From Candidatus Methanofilum arcanum (GTDB taxonomy: Archaea > Halobacteriota > Methanomicrobia > Methanomicrobiales > Methanospirillaceae): 11,039 nt of DNA. The position numbers and the translations under genes were made by a program. Below, one piece after another: positions 10,333-11,039 of this stretch. Position 1 is the first letter of the stretch. Every line of letters starts with the position of its first letter. The stretch spans positions 1 to 11,039 of the forward strand of contig JAITWW010000072.1 in NCBI GenBank assembly GCA_031285085.1, read 5' to 3'. The notes under the pieces are model-generated. The model searched no databases. It was not told where the DNA came from and worked only from the letters and a program-made list of their open reading frames with translations.

Positions 10333-11039
10333 ATGAGTAAACGATGTAACACAGTACTTCACGTAACTATCACACTATGTGTGCTTCTTCTCATGTGTTT
10401 TTCCATTCAGTCAGTAATAGCAGATGAAGTTTCTGAGCTCACCAGTTCTGCGATCCCAGCTTCTGAGATCGAGATGCTGTCAGATCTTCCCATCAGTTTT
10501 ACTGAGAATATGGGACAAGCACCAGAGGAGATTGCGTTTTTAATCCAATCAGCAGGCTATCTTTTTGGATTTACCTATGATGGGTTCTATTTTATTCCTT
10601 CGCAAGATCCATCCGAGTCTATTGATACACTTCCAGTCACGAAAATGACAGTTGAGGGAGCAAGTTCAGATGTTTCCATACAGGGAACTGAGCTGCTTCC
10701 TGGCCTTGCTCATTATCTTATTGGTGATGAGTCTGAGTGGATCACAGATGTTCCAACCTACAGTGGTATTGTATATGATGCCATTTTGCCAGGTGTTTCC
10801 CTTTCTTACTCTGGAATTGAAGGAACTTTGAAACGCGAGTTTGTATTAGATCCTGGTGTTGCTCCAGAATCAATTATACTTGCATATGAAGGTGCTGAAT
10901 CTCTTGAGCTTGCAGAGGATGGGACCTTGCTTGTGCATGGTAAGAGCGGTGTCATGAGTGAGTCTGCACCGGTTAGTTATCAGATAGTGGATGATGTCAG
11001 GGTTGATCTTTTGAGCAATTTTGTCCTTCTTTCTGATAA
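10333..11039 (+). CDS. Secreted surface protein with DUF7948-like N-terminus (partial)
   Basis: An open frame from the ATG at 10333 to the window end, 235 codons visible and no stop. Residues 1-30 are a Sec signal peptide: a basic start MSKRC, the hydrophobic core VTITLCVLLLMCFSI and cleavage near VIA before DEV. Residues about 54-84 (ISFTENMGQAPEEIAFLIQS ... FTYDGFYF) carry the ENxGQ motif. Then come HYLIGDESEWITDVPTYSGI, VYDAILPGVSLSYSG, LKREFVLDPGVAPESI and YEGAESLELAEDG. This is the order found in the DUF7948-type domain that precedes SBBP beta-propeller or PKD repeats in large secreted proteins. The missing part is therefore probably long and repetitive, acting as an envelope or adhesin protein (inference). 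A GGGGGGT sequence 7 bases before the ATG can pair with the anti-SD. A structured leader precedes it. Confidence 0.8.
   Translation, partial: MSKRCNTVLHVTITLCVLLLMCFSIQSVIADEVSELTSSAIPASEIEMLSDLPISFTENMGQAPEEIAFLIQSAGYLFGFTYDGFYFIPSQDPSESIDTLPVTKMTVEGASSDVSIQGTELLPGLAHYLIGDESEWITDVPTYSGIVYDAILPGVSLSYSGIEGTLKREFVLDPGVAPESIILAYEGAESLELAEDGTLLVHGKSGVMSESAPVSYQIVDDVRVDLLSNFVLLSD

Noticed and set aside
1..11039. tRNA or rRNA genes, CRISPR arrays, insertion sequences and attachment sites
   Set aside because: None was seen: no GGTTCGAATCC-like T-arm, no regularly spaced repeats with spacers, no transposase or integrase motifs, and no terminal inverted repeats with target duplications.

Overview
The window looks like chromosomal DNA of a methanogenic euryarchaeon, most likely of the order Methanomicrobiales. 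The main reasons are the arvA-arvB-arvC (oapABC) cluster typical of Euryarchaeota, a deoxyhypusine synthase-type enzyme overlapping a DUF2240 gene, several stand-alone CBS-domain proteins, archaeal TATA boxes and strong GGAGGTG Shine-Dalgarno (SD) sequences. The DNA is AT-rich by eye (not computed). No rRNA, tRNA, CRISPR array, insertion sequence or integrase was recognised. The order-level assignment is inference.

Layout. Positions 1-93 hold the 3' end of an unidentified gene. Next is a decayed scrap that reads like the region after the catalytic histidine of a subtilisin-like protease (about 125-307). An AIM24/TIGR00266 family gene (314-1015) and a small secreted CxxC protein (1160-1699) follow on the plus strand. 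Positions 1843-5428 are a minus-strand block. In transcription order it encodes ArvA (Era-like GTPase), ArvB (DUF2073) and ArvC (zinc ribbon) in one tight operon, then an SPL-type radical SAM protein, a small HAD-fold phosphatase and a GNAT acetyltransferase, which appear to be separate units. From 5690 the plus strand carries three consecutive CBS-domain genes: two CBS domains plus a zinc ribbon, then four CBS, then four CBS. They are separated by intergenic DNA rich in palindromes. A DHS-like gene (8628-9593) overlaps a DUF2240 gene (9590-10048) by four bases. The window ends inside a secreted surface protein with a DUF7948-like N-terminus (10333 onward).

How the genes may work together. 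ArvABC is the clearest functional module. In Haloferax these genes were first named as origin-associated proteins, and the GTPase has been linked to extracellular vesicle formation. The CBS proteins are probably adenosine-nucleotide sensors whose partner is not visible here. The DHS-like enzyme carries the catalytic Lys motif but has Asn in place of the usual active-site His, and it resembles the DHS-like/homospermidine synthase subclass. Its substrate is therefore open.

Most unusual signals. (1) A nested multi-stem RNA structure at 10217-10318 begins where the TATA box predicts transcription starts, just before the surface-protein gene. (2) The 488-base gap 7247-7734 holds a strong TATA box, a possible leaderless 45-codon gene, three copies of GGATCWGATT and two mutually exclusive hairpins. 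(3) Several start codons can be reassigned from SD positions (HAD, radical SAM, arvB, arvC, first CBS gene). Coordinates below use the reassigned starts, and the alternatives are stated.
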